This document shows, piece by piece, positions 7,268-15,364 of a DNA stretch of 19,184 bases. Numbering within the stretch: the first letter of the stretch is position 1; each line of letters starts with the position of its first letter. The position numbers were made by a program, and so were the translations under genes. This DNA is from a bacterium UBA7470 (lineage in GTDB: Bacteria > Pseudomonadota > Gammaproteobacteria > Burkholderiales > Burkholderiaceae_C): the NCBI GenBank assembly GCA_002479815.1, contig DLPA01000212.1, forward strand, positions 4,172 to 23,355. The letters run 5' to 3'. The notes beneath the pieces were generated by a model. The model was not told the origin of the DNA and ran no database searches. It saw only the letters and a list, made by a program, of their open reading frames with translations.

Positions 7268-7583
7268 GTATTTCTGTGCCCGATGCAGGTAAACCCAGCT
7301 TCTCCTTGTGTTGCCTACTGGCTGGGCGCTGGGAATGATCCGAGCGTCCGGTGTCATGGGCGCAGTGCTGATTTTTTAGCGCAATGCTGAAAGACATCAG
7401 CGGGCGTGCTGGTGACGCTACCCAGAACAAACCCGGGGCGGCAGCCGTTTCCGCTGACGACCACACTTTAGCCGAACTTTTCGGCGGGGCAATTCAGAAG
7501 AGTCCAGCCAGTGCGCCTATGACTATCGTCTAGACCATGCGCTCAGGAAACATGAATACCAATCAACATTAGGTCAGTATTGA
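7268..7583. other. Intergenic stretch without a recognisable gene
   Basis: This segment upstream of the rplU promoter has no recognised product in any frame. The longest plus-strand candidate that reads smoothly is 7384-7533 (49 codons, MLKDISGRAGDATQNK... to TAG). It has no clear ribosome binding site, and I do not call it a gene. No tRNA, hairpin terminator or operator was identified. The sequence is less AT-rich than the repeat element that follows. Confidence 0.5.
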
Positions 7584-7814
7584 TAGTAAAAAAAGTGAGC
7601 TGCTTACGCAAGTAATACGCCATATTTGACAAATTTTAATCTGAAAAATAGTCGGTTTTATATAAAAAAATGCAGTTCAGGCAGCAAGCAAGCCATTTTT
7701 CAAGCTGGAAAAACCGATTAGAGGTTGATTTTAGAAGTTTTATGGCTTATTTTCAATAGAGAAAATGGCCGAATGCGACGTATTAATTGCGTAAACAGCT
7801 CACTTTTTTTGCTA
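7584..7814. mobile_element. Correia-like miniature inverted-repeat element, copy 2
   Basis: This 231-bp AT-rich element has no ORF and is flanked by TA (7584-7585 and 7813-7814). The left end reads TAGTAAAAAAAGTGAGCTGC then TTACGCAAGTAATACGCC. The right end, reverse-complemented, reads TAGCAAAAAAAGTGAGCTGT then TTACGCAATTAATACGTC. With one flanking base added the ends agree at 35 of 39 positions. The interior holds further weaker complementary pieces, such as GTCGGTTTT with AAAACCGAT and GCCATTTT with AAAATGGC. Transcribed in either direction the element would fold into one long stem. The TA flanks and ATAG(T/C) outer end suggest mobilisation by an IS630/Tc1-mariner type transposase, by analogy with Neisseria Correia elements. 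Confidence 0.75.
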
Positions 7815-7820
7815 TTATTT

Positions 7821-8270
7821 TTATTTTTGTGATTGCTCTTCTTCGAGCCAACGCAAGACGGGGTAGGTTCCTACAAGCACGGGTGCAACGGTCACAGGCA
7901 AGGTACACCATGCGAATTGCTGGCCTTCGCGCATGGTCAGTTCACCGTCCCATTGGGTGACTTTACAAAAATGCAGTTTGACCAAGGCGTGTGGATAGTC
8001 CACCAGTTGCTCGCGCCAAAGCTGGGCGTGAGTGACGGTGATGCCCAACTCCTCGTGTAATTCGCGGGTCAGGGCTTGTAAAACGGTTTCAGCCGCTTCC
8101 AGTTTGCCGCCGGGAAATTCCCAATGGCCGGCATAGACTTTTCCGGCGGGGCGGGTGGTGAGCAAAAAATGCCCGTCTGCTTGCAGCAGCACCCCCACCG
8201 CGACATCCACGCAAGGCCGTTCGGGGCCGCCTTGACGCACACGTTCTGCATCGGCCACCAATAAGCTCAT
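7821..8270 (-). CDS. mutT: 8-oxo-dGTP diphosphatase, MutT type (Nudix)
   Basis: This 149-residue Nudix hydrolase probably removes oxidised dGTP from the nucleotide pool. The Nudix box lies at about 54-77 (GGKLEAAETVLQALTRELHE then ELGI), with the REL.EE core. The family block VYAGHWEFPGGK precedes it. The ATG at 8270 (MSLLVADAERVRQGG) is chosen because it leaves one base after the stop of the preceding ATPase gene; an open frame runs to 8351. The stop is only 7 nt from the right end of repeat copy 2. In Burkholderiales a mutT homologue next to the DUF815 ATPase and argJ is common. Substrate specificity within Nudix hydrolases cannot be proved from the sequence. Confidence 0.85.
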   Translation of the reverse strand: MSLLVADAERVRQGGPERPCVDVAVGVLLQADGHFLLTTRPAGKVYAGHWEFPGGKLEAAETVLQALTRELHEELGITVTHAQLWREQLVDYPHALVKLHFCKVTQWDGELTMREGQQFAWCTLPVTVAPVLVGTYPVLRWLEEEQSQK

Positions 8271-8271
8271 T

Positions 8272-9159
8272 TCAGATGCTTCCGTCGTGCGCGCGTGCGC
8301 CAGCAAAGTCACGCGCAAATTGGTAGGCCACACGCCCACTGCGGGAGCCACGTTCTAAGGCCCAGACCAAGGCCTGAGGGCGGGCTGCCACACGCGCAGC
8401 TTCATCGACACCGAAGTGCAACAGCCATTGGTTGACGATGGCCCCGTATTCTTCTTGGCTGAAGGGGTAAAAACTCACCCACAAGCCAAAGCGTTCCGAC
8501 AGAGAAATTTTTTCCTCAATGACTTCCCCCGGGTGGACTTCCCCATCCTCGGTGTGGGTGTAGCTGAGGTTGTCCTTCATGTATTCGGGCAGCAGGTGAC
8601 GGCGGTTGCTGGTGGCGTAAATCAGCACGTTGTCCACAGTGGCGGAGATGGAACCATCCAAAATGGATTTCAAGGCTTTGTAGCCCGACTCGCCTTCGTC
8701 AAAGCTCAAATCATCGGCAAAGATGATGAATTTTTCAGGACGGTCGGCCACCAAATCAATCAGGTCTGGCAGATCGACCAAATCGGCTTTGTCCACCTCG
8801 ATCAAACGCAAGCCCTGCGGGGCAAATTCGTTTAAACAGGCTTTGATGAGCGAGGATTTGCCGGTGCCGCGTGCACCGGTGAGCAGCACGTTATTGGCAG
8901 GTCGCCCTTGGACGAATTGTTGGGTGTTGCGGACGATTTTCTGTTTTTGTGCATCCACTTCGCGCACGTCGGACAGGCGCATGGCAGCGACATGGCGTAT
9001 AGGCTCCAATTGGGCGGATCCGTTGCGGTGTCGGCGATAGCGAAATGCGACGGAGGCGCTCCAATCGGGCGCAGTGGCCGCGCCCGGTAGTGCGCGATCG
9101 AGGCGCTCCAATAAGCGATCGAAGCGAGTGATGAGACGTTCTATGGCTGCTTCATTCAT
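8272..9159 (-). CDS. DUF815-family AAA-type ATPase
   Basis: A 295-residue cytoplasmic P-loop ATPase of unassigned role. The Walker A motif is GARGTGKSS at 95-103. The Walker B region is FIIFADDLSF at 144-153. A sensor-like IYATSNRRHL follows near 194-203, then SLSERFGLWVSFYPFSQEEY. The N-terminal 80 residues look helical and lack a signal peptide. This arrangement matches the widespread DUF815 family of AAA-like ATPases, whose function is not established. It starts 8 nt after argJ and ends 1 nt before mutT, so it is very likely in one transcript with both. Confidence 0.85.
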   Translation of the reverse strand: MNEAAIERLITRFDRLLERLDRALPGAATAPDWSASVAFRYRRHRNGSAQLEPIRHVAAMRLSDVREVDAQKQKIVRNTQQFVQGRPANNVLLTGARGTGKSSLIKACLNEFAPQGLRLIEVDKADLVDLPDLIDLVADRPEKFIIFADDLSFDEGESGYKALKSILDGSISATVDNVLIYATSNRRHLLPEYMKDNLSYTHTEDGEVHPGEVIEEKISLSERFGLWVSFYPFSQEEYGAIVNQWLLHFGVDEAARVAARPQALVWALERGSRSGRVAYQFARDFAGARAHDGSI

Positions 9160-9167
9160 AAGCGCAT

Positions 9168-10400
9168 TTACGAGCGGTAATCGGCGTTGATGGTGACGTA
9201 ATCATGACTAAAGTCACACGTCCACACGGTGTCGGCGTAAGTGCCGCGGCCCAAATCAACCGTGACTTTGATTTCAGCTTGGGCCATCACTCGCGCCCCA
9301 TCTGCCTCTGCGTAGTCAGGATGACGACCCCCACGGGTGGCGACGTGAACCTCATCCAAATACAGCTCAATCAGCGATTGATCCAAGTCGAGAATGCCAG
9401 CATATCCGACAGCGGCCAAGATGCGGCCCAGATTGGGGTCTGACGCAAAGAACGCGGTTTTGACCAGCGGTGAGTGCGCGATGGCATACGCCACTTTCAG
9501 GCATTCGTCTTGGGTTTGTCCGCCACGCACTTGCACCGTGATGAACTTGGTCGCACCTTCGCCATCGCGCACCATCGCATGCGCCAGTTCTTGCGCCACG
9601 GCAAGGACGGCGGCTTGGAGTGCTTGGCCTTGTGGGGTATCTAAAGCGTCGATGGTGGGGAGTCCGCTGCATTGGGTGGCCATCAACACAAACGAGTCGT
9701 TGGTGGACGTGTCGCCATCCACTGTGACGCGGTTAAAGGACTGATCGGCAACTTCACGACACAAGCTTTGCAGCGTCGCTGGCGCAATAGCGGCATCTGT
9801 TGCAATGAAGCCCAACATGGTCGCCATATTGGGGCGTATCATGCCCGCGCCTTTTGCCATGCCGGTGACGGTGATGAGATGCCCGTCAATCAACACTTGT
9901 CGGCTGGCGGCTTTGGGCTGCGTGTCGGTGGTCATGATGGCGCGTGCCGCACGCAGCCAGTGGTTCGCTTGGGCATCGGCCAAGGCCGCAGGCAGGGCGG
10001 AGACGATACGATCAGCGGGGAGCTGCTCCATGATGACACCGGTGGAGAAGGGCAGCACTTGCGCTCCTGCCACGCCAAGCTGTTGGGCCAGCGCACCCGA
10101 TACCTGCAAGGCGCGTTCCAATCCCAAGGCTCCTGTTCCCGCATTCGCATTGCCTGTGTTGATGACAAGGGCGCGTACCGCATCTGCATGGGTGCTCAAA
10201 TGGGTGCGGCACACTTGTACGGGGGCGGCACAAAAGCGATTGGTGGTGAACACGGCGGAAACGACCGCGCCAGCCTCTAGCAACACCACTGTCACATCAT
10301 CGCGGTTGGCTTTGCGTACCCCCGCTTGTGCAATCCCAAGTCGCACGCCGGCAACGGGGTGCAGTTGCTCAGCAACGGGCAAAGGAAGATGAACGGGCAT
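9168..10400 (-). CDS. argJ: Bifunctional glutamate N-acetyltransferase / ornithine acetyltransferase
   Basis: ArgJ transfers the acetyl group from N-acetylornithine to glutamate and so recycles it in arginine synthesis. Many members also use acetyl-CoA. The 410-residue precursor cuts itself at the conserved MATML motif. Here this is A193/T194, in the context KGAGMIRPNMATMLGF, with T194 as the new N-terminal nucleophile. The oxyanion-hole block LPFSTGVIME (116-125), TMAKG-like TGMAKGAGMI and VDGDTSTNDSF are all present. Whether it is mono- or bifunctional cannot be told by sight. It lies 54 bp after secA and 8 nt before the DUF815 gene. Confidence 0.95.
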   Translation of the reverse strand: MPVHLPLPVAEQLHPVAGVRLGIAQAGVRKANRDDVTVVLLEAGAVVSAVFTTNRFCAAPVQVCRTHLSTHADAVRALVINTGNANAGTGALGLERALQVSGALAQQLGVAGAQVLPFSTGVIMEQLPADRIVSALPAALADAQANHWLRAARAIMTTDTQPKAASRQVLIDGHLITVTGMAKGAGMIRPNMATMLGFIATDAAIAPATLQSLCREVADQSFNRVTVDGDTSTNDSFVLMATQCSGLPTIDALDTPQGQALQAAVLAVAQELAHAMVRDGEGATKFITVQVRGGQTQDECLKVAYAIAHSPLVKTAFFASDPNLGRILAAVGYAGILDLDQSLIELYLDEVHVATRGGRHPDYAEADGARVMAQAEIKVTVDLGRGTYADTVWTCDFSHDYVTINADYRS

Positions 10401-10454
10401 GGCAGGAAGGCTTTCTATATTTGAAAATGGCGAACAACGAGGGTGTGAAAAGGC

Positions 10455-13220
10455 TTATGTCAATTGACCATGACAATGCTTGTACTTCTTCCCACTGCCA
10501 CAAGGACAAGGGTCATTGCGCCCGACGCGAGGGTATTCGTTGGAGGCGACGGTCGCACTTGAACGCACGGTTTCGGCATCGACCACCGTTTCGACTTCGC
10601 CCGTTTCTGTCGGGGCTGTGTAGGTGACATTGCTGAGATGTTCGGCGCGCTCTTCCATTTGATGAGCGGCTTGTGTTAACTGCTCACCAGACTGAATCCG
10701 AATGGTCATGAGGACACGGGTAACGTCGTTTTTCACACTATCCAACAATTGGCCAAACAACTCAAACGCTTCGCGCTTGTATTCTTGTTTGGGTTGTTTT
10801 TGAGCGTAGCCACGCAGGTGAATGCCTTGTCGCAGGTAATCCAACGCAGCTAAGTGTTCTCGCCAATGGGTGTCAAGGCTTTGCAGCAATACCGCACGTT
10901 CAAAAGGCAAGAAGGCTTCTTCCCCCACCAATTGAAGACGCTCGTTGAATTTTTGATGTGCCGTGGCAACCACTTTTTCAACGATATCGTCATCGGTCAG
11001 TTGGGTGGCTGACTCAAGCAAGGTCTGCAATGCGACTTCCACATTCCAGTCTTCCCGCAAGACTTTTTCAAGACTTGGAATATCCCACTGCTCTTCGACG
11101 CTTTCTGCGGGTACATACTGCCGAACCAAGTCGGTAAAGCAGCCCTCGCGCAACGCATGAATTTGCTGTTGCAGGTCTTGCGCATCAAGGATGTCATTGC
11201 GCTGTTGATAAATGACCTTGCGCTGGTCATTGGACACATCGTCATATTCCAGCAGTTGCTTGCGAATGTCGAAGTTGCGCCCTTCTACTTTGCGTTGAGC
11301 CGATTCGATGCTGCGAGTGACGATGCCTGCCTCAATCGCCTCCCCTTCAGGCATTTTGAGTCGATCCATGATGGCGCGTACACGGTCGCCAGCAAAAATA
11401 CGCATCAAAGGATCGTCTAGGCTCAAGTAAAAACGTGATGAGCCTGGGTCGCCTTGACGACCTGAGCGACCACGCAACTGGTTGTCAATGCGGCGTGATT
11501 CGTGACGCTCGGTGGCAATGATGCGCAAACCACCCAAGGACTTCACCCGTTCGTGATCTTGTTGCCATTGCTCCCGAATGTCGCTCATTTTTTGATGGCG
11601 AGCGGGCGCATCTAAATTCGGATCAGTCTCGACTGCTGCCAGCATTTTTTCTAAATTACCACCCAGCACGATGTCTGTCCCACGACCTGCCATGTTCGTC
11701 GCAATGGTGATCATGTTGGAACGCCCTGCGTGCGCGATGATGTCAGCTTCCCGCTGATGTTGTTTCGCATTCAACACTTGATGAGGGAGATGTGCTTCTG
11801 CTAGAAGTTTGGAAATAATTTCCGAGTTTTCAATGGAGGATGTGCCCACCAAGACAGGTTGACCGCGTTCGTAGCACTCTGCAATGTCTGCAATCGCCGC
11901 TTGATACTTTTCTTTTGTCGTTTTATAGACCCGATCCAGTTGATCGACCCGGTTACTGATTCGGTTGGGTGGAATGACCACAGTTTCCAACCCGTAAATT
12001 TCCTGAAACTCATAGGCTTCTGTGTCTGCCGTGCCAGTCATTCCAGACAGCTTGGCATAGAGTCGGAAGTAATTCTGGAATGTGATCGAGGCCATTGTTT
12101 GGTTTTCGGCCTGAATGGCAACTCCCTCTTTGGCTTCTACGGCTTGATGCAGGCCATCGCTCCAGCGCCGCCCTACCATCAAGCGGCCCGTGAATTCATC
12201 CACAATCACAATTTCGTTGTCTTGTACAACATAATGTTGATCGCGGTGGTACACATGGTGGGCGCGCAAAGCCGCATTCAAATGATGCATCAAGCTGATG
12301 TTGGCAGGGTCGTACAACGACGCTCCTTCGGGCAACAAGCCTGCCGCCGTCAAAATGCGTTCAGCCGTTTCGTGCCCTTGTTCAGTCAAGTGAATTTGAT
12401 GCGACTTTTCATCCAAGGTAAAGTCCCCTGCTGCGATGACTCCTTCACCTGTACGCGGGTCTTGCTCTCCTTCTTGGCGCGTCAACATGGGGGCAATTTT
12501 GTTGATTGCCAAATACATTGCTGTGTGATCGTCTGCTTGGCCACTGATGATGAGTGGGGTACGCGCTTCATCAATCAAAATTGAGTCCACCTCGTCCACA
12601 ATGGCATAGTGCAGGTTGCGTTGTACACGGTCTGCTTTGTCTTGCACCATGTTGTCACGTAGGTAATCAAAGCCGTACTCGTTATTGGTCCCATAGGTCA
12701 CATCAGCAGCATAGGCGGCTTGTTTTTCCTCTCGGGACATTTGTGCCAAATTGATCCCTACAGTCAAGCCTAAAAAGCCATACAGTCGTCCCATCCACTG
12801 TGCATCACGTGTGGCTAAGTAATCATTGACGGTGACGACATGAACGCCTTTGCTGGCCAAGGCATTTAAATAGACCGGCAAGGTTGCCGTTAAGGTTTTG
12901 CCTTCGCCAGTTCTCATTTCTGCAATCTTGCCCTCGTGCAAAGCCAAGCCACCCATCATTTGCACGTCAAAGTGGCGCATTTTCATGACTCGTTTACTGG
13001 CCTCCCGCACGACAGCAAACGCTTCAGGAATGAGCGAATCTAATGGTTGCCCTTGCCCTAAACGGGCACGAAACTCTGCCGTTTTATCTTTCAGGGCTTC
13101 GTCGCTGAGTTGCTCATATTGCGGTTCTAGTTTATTGATTTGAGAAACTATTTTGCGATAGCTTTTGAGCAAGCGGTCATTACGACTGCCAAAAATTTTA
13201 GTAAGAAAGTTGGTTGCCAT
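10455..13220 (-). CDS. secA: Preprotein translocase ATPase SecA
   Basis: SecA drives secretory proteins through SecYEG at the inner membrane. The 921-residue product has Walker A MRTGEGKT (102-109), Walker B DEVDS (209-213), VVTVNDYLATRDA, the family block GMTGTADTEA and the motor motif GRGTDIVLGGN. The C-terminal zinc-binding SEC-C motif is intact: C905, C907, C916 and H917 in NDPCPCGSGKKYKHCH, which in the family contacts SecB and ribosomes. The ATG at 13220 gives the normal N terminus (MATNFLTKIFGSRND). No good Shine-Dalgarno sequence is visible; a hairpin stands at 13232-13253 just upstream. Confidence 0.98.
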   Translation of the reverse strand: MATNFLTKIFGSRNDRLLKSYRKIVSQINKLEPQYEQLSDEALKDKTAEFRARLGQGQPLDSLIPEAFAVVREASKRVMKMRHFDVQMMGGLALHEGKIAEMRTGEGKTLTATLPVYLNALASKGVHVVTVNDYLATRDAQWMGRLYGFLGLTVGINLAQMSREEKQAAYAADVTYGTNNEYGFDYLRDNMVQDKADRVQRNLHYAIVDEVDSILIDEARTPLIISGQADDHTAMYLAINKIAPMLTRQEGEQDPRTGEGVIAAGDFTLDEKSHQIHLTEQGHETAERILTAAGLLPEGASLYDPANISLMHHLNAALRAHHVYHRDQHYVVQDNEIVIVDEFTGRLMVGRRWSDGLHQAVEAKEGVAIQAENQTMASITFQNYFRLYAKLSGMTGTADTEAYEFQEIYGLETVVIPPNRISNRVDQLDRVYKTTKEKYQAAIADIAECYERGQPVLVGTSSIENSEIISKLLAEAHLPHQVLNAKQHQREADIIAHAGRSNMITIATNMAGRGTDIVLGGNLEKMLAAVETDPNLDAPARHQKMSDIREQWQQDHERVKSLGGLRIIATERHESRRIDNQLRGRSGRQGDPGSSRFYLSLDDPLMRIFAGDRVRAIMDRLKMPEGEAIEAGIVTRSIESAQRKVEGRNFDIRKQLLEYDDVSNDQRKVIYQQRNDILDAQDLQQQIHALREGCFTDLVRQYVPAESVEEQWDIPSLEKVLREDWNVEVALQTLLESATQLTDDDIVEKVVATAHQKFNERLQLVGEEAFLPFERAVLLQSLDTHWREHLAALDYLRQGIHLRGYAQKQPKQEYKREAFELFGQLLDSVKNDVTRVLMTIRIQSGEQLTQAAHQMEERAEHLSNVTYTAPTETGEVETVVDAETVRSSATVASNEYPRVGRNDPCPCGSGKKYKHCHGQLT

Positions 13221-13231
13221 ACAAAACGACT

Positions 13232-13253
13232 CAAGGCTGTGATGGCAGCCTTG
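13232..13253 (-). promoter_or_regulatory. Hairpin in the secA leader
   Basis: CAAGGCTG and CAGCCTTG pair perfectly over 8 bp around a 6-nt loop, ending 11 nt before the secA ATG, where the ribosome would bind. No T-tract follows it on the minus strand sufficient for termination (GAGTCGTTTTGT). A role in secA translation control is only inferred. Confidence 0.4.
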
Positions 13254-13321
13254 GATGAAAGAGGGTTAGGGATAAACGGCGACACCGCTGTGACTAACCG
13301 CGATAAAACGGCCAATCCCGC

Positions 13322-13327
13322 ATTCTA
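13322..13327 (-). promoter_or_regulatory. Possible -10 element of secA
   Basis: TAGAAT on the minus strand is a good -10 hexamer in the 151-bp gap between the M23 gene and secA. No convincing -35 is found at 16-18 bp, so the call is weak. Confidence 0.3.
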
Positions 13328-13371
13328 AACTGGGGGTGTTTCAAGAATGGACAAGGGCGGCCGTTCGCGCA

Positions 13372-14358
13372 CTAACGAAGTCCTTGTGATCCGTGATTGT
13401 GAGAGAGTTGAGCAGCGCGAGAGGTGGCTTCCATTTTCTGTGCTGCGTTGGTGTGGTGACTCGCTTGCAAAAACTTCATTGGGTCTTGTACTACACCAGA
13501 CAACCAGACTTCAAAGTGCAGGTGCGGCCCCGTAGACCGACCCGATGAACCCACTTCTGCGATTTTTTGACCTCGTTTGATGAGGTCTCCAATCTTGACA
13601 TGAACGCGCGATGCGTGGGCATAGCGGGTAATCAACTCATTTCCATGATCAATCTCCACCATGTGACCGTAAGCAGGATGGTATTCTTGCGTAACGATGA
13701 CTCCACCCGCTGCTGCCAAAATAGGGGTGCCTGTGTCTGCTGGAAAATCAATTCCGGTATGCAGCGCGCGTTGTCCTGTGAGCGGATCAAGCCGCCATCC
13801 AAATCCTGACCCCAAGGAAACTTCCTTAACTGGAAGTTCGGATGGCACCATGGACTTTTTTAGCTTTTCATCAAACAGTCGTGTTTCGATGACGGTCAAC
13901 CAGTCTGATGTGTCACTGGAGTGCAGTTCTGTTGCGTCTATGAAATCTCGCAAGGACTCCATCGTCAGGACACTGGGCTTCACAAGCATCCCGCCCGAAC
14001 TGCTTCGATTCTTATAATCCGCCGCAGGCAAGCCCGCTAGGGTAGCGACACGCTCACCTAAGGCATCCATTTGTACGATACGGGCTTGCAATTCACCCAG
14101 TTTCTGCGCCATGACATCTAGGTTTTCTCGCAGATACCGCTCTTGACTGCTTCGTTCTGCAGAAGCGATTAATTGGGCCAACGGCGCAATCACAGGCCAG
14201 CCTTGGCGTGCCCCATGTAAGAAGATGAAGTGGTAGCTCGCTAGGGCAGTTGCGATCAAAGTGACGACAGACGCAATGACAAAAATGGCAAGTTGTGTAC
14301 CTGACAAGTGGATCGCGTTGCTGCGTGCCAGCCACGGGTCAGTGATAATCAGATGCAT
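13372..14358 (-). CDS. M23 family metallopeptidase, membrane-anchored
   Basis: A 328-residue protein with one transmembrane segment near 22-46 (TQLAIFVIASVVTLIATALA), a helical or coiled-coil stretch at about 60-105, and a C-terminal LytM/M23 domain at about 180-295. The zinc ligands are present: H200 and D204 in HTGIDF and H281 in HLHF; H248 in RYAH and H279 complete the site. All catalytic residues are therefore intact, so it may be an active peptidoglycan endopeptidase facing the periplasm rather than a degenerate EnvC-like regulator. It sits upstream of secA on the same strand, a usual order in Burkholderiales. The 30-residue tail after the domain is low-complexity and rich in Ala, Ser and His. 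Confidence 0.88.
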   Translation of the reverse strand: MHLIITDPWLARSNAIHLSGTQLAIFVIASVVTLIATALASYHFIFLHGARQGWPVIAPLAQLIASAERSSQERYLRENLDVMAQKLGELQARIVQMDALGERVATLAGLPAADYKNRSSSGGMLVKPSVLTMESLRDFIDATELHSSDTSDWLTVIETRLFDEKLKKSMVPSELPVKEVSLGSGFGWRLDPLTGQRALHTGIDFPADTGTPILAAAGGVIVTQEYHPAYGHMVEIDHGNELITRYAHASRVHVKIGDLIKRGQKIAEVGSSGRSTGPHLHFEVWLSGVVQDPMKFLQASHHTNAAQKMEATSRAAQLSHNHGSQGLR

Positions 14359-14390
14359 TTTTCATACTTTCTGTTTGACACTAAAACTCA

Positions 14391-14702
14391 ATGCAGCCCA
14401 AAAAGCACACGGCCATCTCGATAGGGGAGGCCGCAGAACAATCTCCTGTACTGTCCCGGCTCCGGTCACTTATAGAAGTGTCTCAAGTATGTCTGGATGC
14501 TGTTTCCGTGCGTCTGCCAGTTTCGCTGAGAAAACAGGTCAGCCCTGGCCCCATCGAAGTTGATACCTGGTGTATTTTCGCACACAACAGTGCCGTTGCC
14601 GGTAAACTGAGACAACTCAAGCCAGACTTAGAACAGTCATTGGCTCAAACTGAAACGGGGGTAAGACATATTCGAATCAAGGTCATGAGTATAAACCGTT
14701 GA
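14391..14702 (+). CDS. DUF721 (DciA-like) protein
   Basis: A 103-residue protein. The segment GPIEVDTWCIFAHNSAVAGK followed by LRQL and the closing IRIKVM resemble the DUF721 domain, whose DciA members act in loading the replicative helicase in bacteria lacking DnaC. The match is by pattern only and the protein is small, so helicase loading is an inference. It diverges from the M23 gene with just 32 bp between the two start codons. TTGACA (14375-14380) is a perfect -35 hexamer on this strand, but no -10 fits downstream of it. No Shine-Dalgarno sequence is evident. Confidence 0.6.
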   Translation: MQPKKHTAISIGEAAEQSPVLSRLRSLIEVSQVCLDAVSVRLPVSLRKQVSPGPIEVDTWCIFAHNSAVAGKLRQLKPDLEQSLAQTETGVRHIRIKVMSINR

Positions 14703-14729
14703 TTTATAAAAGACTTTATAAAATATTCA

Positions 14730-14805
<76 letters not shown>

Positions 14806-14827
14806 ATCAATTAATCAGGCTGTTATT

Positions 14828-15307
14828 TTACTTGATTCTTCGCAGCGTTCTTGAGTTTGGTGAAGAATTATTTGGTGGAGGGTCTTCGTCAGGCGCAGGT
14901 GCGCTTATCGCCTCTGATGGAACCAAAGATAAATTAGGTACAGGTCGAGGTGACTGAAGCGAGGTGCTTCCGTCTCCTTTTGTGGTCTGGCGCTCTTTCT
15001 CGCCAAGAACAGGAAACGCCATACCTTCGCCGTTTTCTCGCGCATAGATAGCAAGTATGCGAGTCACAGGCACAGATATGTCTTGAGCCACTCCACCAAA
15101 GCGAGCTTTGAATGTGATTCGGTCATTGCCTATTTGTAAACCGCCGGTTGCATCGTAGCTGATATTGAGCACGACCTCTCCATCAGATACGACATGAACT
15201 GGGACCTCCACAGAATCATCGACGGCGACAGCGATGTAGGGTGTCAATCCATTGTCGGTACACCATTCGTGTAGTGCACGAAGCAGATAAGGTTTTGTGG
15301 AGGTCAT
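14828..15307 (-). CDS. sspB: ClpXP protease specificity-enhancing factor
   Basis: SspB tethers ssrA-tagged proteins to ClpXP. The 159-residue product has the folded SspB domain at about 1-105 (PYLLRALHEWCTDNGLTPYI, VVLNISYDAT, ARFGGVAQDISVPV, ILAIYARENGEGMAF). A Pro/Ser-rich flexible linker follows at about 106-152. The C-terminal RTLRRIK is the short ClpX-binding (XB) tail expected in the family. The start MTSTKPYLLRAL is usual. It lies 57 bp after sspA, as in most beta- and gammaproteobacteria. Confidence 0.93.
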   Translation of the reverse strand: MTSTKPYLLRALHEWCTDNGLTPYIAVAVDDSVEVPVHVVSDGEVVLNISYDATGGLQIGNDRITFKARFGGVAQDISVPVTRILAIYARENGEGMAFPVLGEKERQTTKGDGSTSLQSPRPVPNLSLVPSEAISAPAPDEDPPPNNSSPNSRTLRRIK

Positions 15308-15364
15308 GCAGGCGATGCTTACAAATTGACTGAGTAACGCAGTGTATCCATTCGCAGGAATGGA

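Noticed and set aside
7131..7466. A 111-codon minus-strand frame overlapping the rplU start and promoter
   Set aside because: It spans the rplU promoter in another frame and has no motif or ribosome binding site.
7583..7815. The inverted repeats considered as a CRISPR fragment or a plain terminator pair
   Set aside because: There are only two inverted ends, about 150 bp apart, without regular spacing. No cas gene is present, and the TA flanks plus a second copy of like length fit a miniature mobile element better.
8271..8351. An upstream start for mutT at 8351
   Set aside because: It would overlap the DUF815 gene by 80 bp and add a non-conserved N terminus. The ATG at 8270 fits the spacing and family length.
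11859..12584. A 241-codon open frame on the plus strand opposite secA
   Set aside because: It lies wholly within the conserved motor region of SecA and shows no family motif, so it is an antisense shadow.
14703..14723. Direct repeat of TTTATAAAA next to tRNA-Thr, considered as an attachment site
   Set aside because: The repeat is 9 bp, AT-only and adjacent. No integrase, tRNA fragment or second att copy is present, so it is more likely the U-rich end of the transcript.
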